Below the pieces are notes generated by a model. The model had not been told where the DNA came from, did not search any database, and worked only from the letters and a program-made list of their open reading frames with translations. Positions 62,436 to 64,000 of a stretch of DNA of 64,000 bases are shown here, piece by piece (the stretch's first letter is position 1; each line of letters starts with the position of its first letter). Position numbers and translations under genes: made by a program. This DNA comes from Paraburkholderia flagellata (lineage in GTDB: Bacteria; Pseudomonadota; Gammaproteobacteria; Burkholderiales; Burkholderiaceae): positions 372,001-436,000 of the forward strand of contig NZ_JAJEJT010000004.1 in the NCBI RefSeq assembly GCF_021390645.1, in the 5' to 3' direction.

Positions 62436-63293
62436 ATGAGCGACACCCGTCTGAACAGCATCATTCGCGCATTCGAATCAGGCAAGCCGGCCTTCACCGC
62501 GTTCTCGAAGCTCGACAAGCAAAACGCCATCGAAATGAGCGACGCCCCGTATGAAGGCATCGTCTTCGAGATGGAGCACAACCCCTATGACGTGGCTGCG
62601 CTCGGCGACGCGCTGCAATACATGCTGAGCCGCAAGCAGATTGCGGAGTCGGGCTCGGTCGCGCCGCGTGTGACGCCGATCGCGCGCATTCCCGCCAACG
62701 GCGTGGAAATGAATCAGTCGTTTGCGAAGCAGGTGCTCGATCGCGGCGCTTACGGTGTGATCTGGCCGCACGTCGCAACGGTCGAGCAAGCCTATAACGC
62801 AGTGGCCTCGTGCCGCTATGCGCGTCCGAAGGGCGCGCCGCTCTACGAGCCGAAGGGCGTGCGCGGCGACGGCCCCGCCAACGCCTCGCGCTACTGGGGC
62901 TTGAGCATGGCGGACTACTACAAGAAGGCCGACGTGTGGCCGCTCGCGCCGCAGGGCGAAATTCTCGTCGGGCTGATGTGCGAGAGCACCCAGGCGATCG
63001 AAAACCTGGACGACATTCTCGCGAATGTGCCCGGCATCGGCTTCATTCTGATCGGCGAAGGCGACCTGAGCCAGGAACTGGGTTGCCCGCGCGATTACGA
63101 AAACCCCATCGTGGTCGATGCGATGCGCAAGATTGTCGAGACCTGCCACAAGCACAACGTCGTGGTTGGTCACCCGCACGTCACGGCGAAGAACCACAAG
63201 CGCCTGATCGAGGAAGGGTATCGCATGCTGATGTCGGCACCGCAGCGCAGCTACGGCGTCGTGGGCCTCGCGCGCGAGATGGCAGGGTACTAA
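62436..63293 (+). CDS. HpcH/HpaI-family aldolase
   Basis: 285-aa class II pyruvate aldolase, start at 62436. VFEMEHNPYD, ARIPANGVEMNQSFAKQVLDRGAYGVIWPHV, GLMCESTQAIENLDDI and LIGEGDLSQELG place it in the HpcH/HpaI family, with acid metal ligands in CEST and GEGDLS. It would split a 4-hydroxy-2-oxo acid to pyruvate plus an aldehyde or oxo acid, standing in for the LigK-type aldolase of known pathways. It runs directly into the next gene (TAA then ATG). Confidence 0.83.
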   Translation: MSDTRLNSIIRAFESGKPAFTAFSKLDKQNAIEMSDAPYEGIVFEMEHNPYDVAALGDALQYMLSRKQIAESGSVAPRVTPIARIPANGVEMNQSFAKQVLDRGAYGVIWPHVATVEQAYNAVASCRYARPKGAPLYEPKGVRGDGPANASRYWGLSMADYYKKADVWPLAPQGEILVGLMCESTQAIENLDDILANVPGIGFILIGEGDLSQELGCPRDYENPIVVDAMRKIVETCHKHNVVVGHPHVTAKNHKRLIEEGYRMLMSAPQRSYGVVGLAREMAGY

Positions 63294-64000
63294 ATGAACG
63301 GTGCTGAAAGCCTCGTTGCTACGCTCGTCGATCGGGGCGTCGACATCTGTTTCGCCAATCCGGGCACGTCGGAAATGCACTTTCTCGCCGCACTCGAAAA
63401 CCCGAAGATGCGCAGCGTCCTCTGCCTCTTCGAGGGCGTGGCGACCGGTGCCGCGGACGGCTGGTATCGCATGAAGGACACGCCGGCCTCCACGCTGCTG
63501 CATCTTGGGCCGGGTCTCGCCAACGGGCTCGCGAACATCCATAACGCGAAGCGCGCGTCGTCGGGGATGGTCAACATCATCGGCGAACATTCGACCTCGC
63601 ATTTGAAGTACGATCCGCCGCTTACTTCGGATATCGAAGGACTTGCGCGACCGTTGAGCCACTGGGTGCGCCGCGCCGACTCCGCGAGCGCGATCGCATG
63701 GGACGCCGCGAAAGCCGTCGACAAGGCCTCGGAGCATCCGGGCCAGATCGCGACACTGATCCTGCCCGGCGACACGTCATGGCGCGAAGCCGGCACGACG
63801 GTCACGCCGCCGCGCGAAACGGCGCCGCGCAGGACGCCCGATGCCGCGCGCGTCGAGCACGTAGCGCGCGTGCTGCGCTCGGGCGAACCCGCGCTGATCA
63901 TTCTCGGCAACAAGGCGACGCGCGGTCTCGCGCTCGAACGCGCGGGCAAGGTGGCGGTGGCCACTGGCGCGCGCCTGGGCTCTCAGTTCTTCACTGCGCG
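63294..64000 (+). CDS. TPP-dependent enzyme, acetolactate-synthase-like (partial, runs off window)
   Basis: N-terminal 235 residues. ATG follows the aldolase stop immediately. VATLVDRGVDICFANPGTSEMHF, VLCLFEGVATGAADGWYRM and TLLHLGPGLANGLANIHNA are the PYR domain of thiamine-diphosphate enzymes, with catalytic Glu in LFEG. The group includes acetolactate synthases and 2-oxo-acid decarboxylases such as benzoylformate decarboxylase. Its role in ring-cleavage metabolism is not obvious; it may decarboxylate or ligate an oxo acid from the aldolase step. Confidence 0.82.
   Translation, partial: MNGAESLVATLVDRGVDICFANPGTSEMHFLAALENPKMRSVLCLFEGVATGAADGWYRMKDTPASTLLHLGPGLANGLANIHNAKRASSGMVNIIGEHSTSHLKYDPPLTSDIEGLARPLSHWVRRADSASAIAWDAAKAVDKASEHPGQIATLILPGDTSWREAGTTVTPPRETAPRRTPDAARVEHVARVLRSGEPALIILGNKATRGLALERAGKVAVATGARLGSQFFTA

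Overview
The window looks like a chromosomal segment of a Burkholderiaceae bacterium, most likely Paraburkholderia, Caballeronia or Burkholderia. The evidence is high G+C with strong G/C third positions, a DUF4148 protein, galactofuranose-type sugar transport genes, several LysR/GntR/AraC regulators and aromatic-acid catabolic genes. No rRNA, tRNA, CRISPR array or intact insertion sequence was seen. Most calls rest on recognising family motifs by eye; no database search was run.

Region 1 (1-7.1 kb) is a divergent sugar module: the ABC importer ytfQ-ytfR-ytfT-yjfF on the minus strand and an IlvD/EDD-family sugar-acid dehydratase (L-arabinonate type) on the plus strand, sharing a control region. 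Region 2 (7.2-19.8 kb) is mixed housekeeping and stress functions: an NlpD/EnvC-like lipoprotein, an NAD-dependent epimerase with a divergent LysR gene, a second LysR gene facing a periplasmic amino-acid binding protein plus a desuccinylase-like metallopeptidase, a histidine-kinase-like protein with no visible phospho-acceptor His, a Tat-exported epoxide hydrolase, the ohrR/ohr peroxide pair with a shared palindromic operator, and an OsmC protein divergent from a GntR gene across a 30-bp palindrome. Region 3 (19.8-29.7 kb) is signalling: an EAL and a GGDEF protein, an HD-domain protein, a 7TM sensor kinase, a hotdog thioesterase, a response regulator with an unrecognised C-terminal domain, and a chemoreceptor.

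Region 4 (29.7-37.4 kb) is a galactoside module: a LacI regulator divergent from an operon of ABC ATPase, GH42 beta-galactosidase, binding protein and two permeases. Region 5 (37.5-50 kb) is accessory. After a PPOX-fold protein, an FRG-domain protein and a YCII protein comes a scar of decayed coding DNA. It is followed by a lower-G+C SDR/TetR pair, a DUF3141 protein, an acetate-kinase fragment, fabI, an outer-membrane protein, a SYLF protein and a seven-kelch lipoprotein. The DUF3141/ackA/fabI set resembles clusters linked to low-oxygen survival in Burkholderia, but here it is deleted and rearranged. Two copies of an almost identical 18-bp inverted repeat lie in this part.

Region 6 (50-56.8 kb) holds a translationally coupled DUF4406/NUDIX pair divergent from a DeoR regulator, an NHL-repeat Tat protein divergent from an AraC regulator, a small unknown protein and a second chemoreceptor. 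Region 7 (56.9-64 kb) is a catabolic cluster for an aromatic or pyrone-like acid: a dihydroxyphthalate-decarboxylase-like protein, a LigJ-type hydratase, a second amidohydrolase, an MFS transporter, a LigB-type extradiol dioxygenase, an HpcH/HpaI aldolase and the start of a TPP-dependent enzyme that runs off the window. The set matches the 4,5-meta-cleavage logic but is not a complete known pathway.
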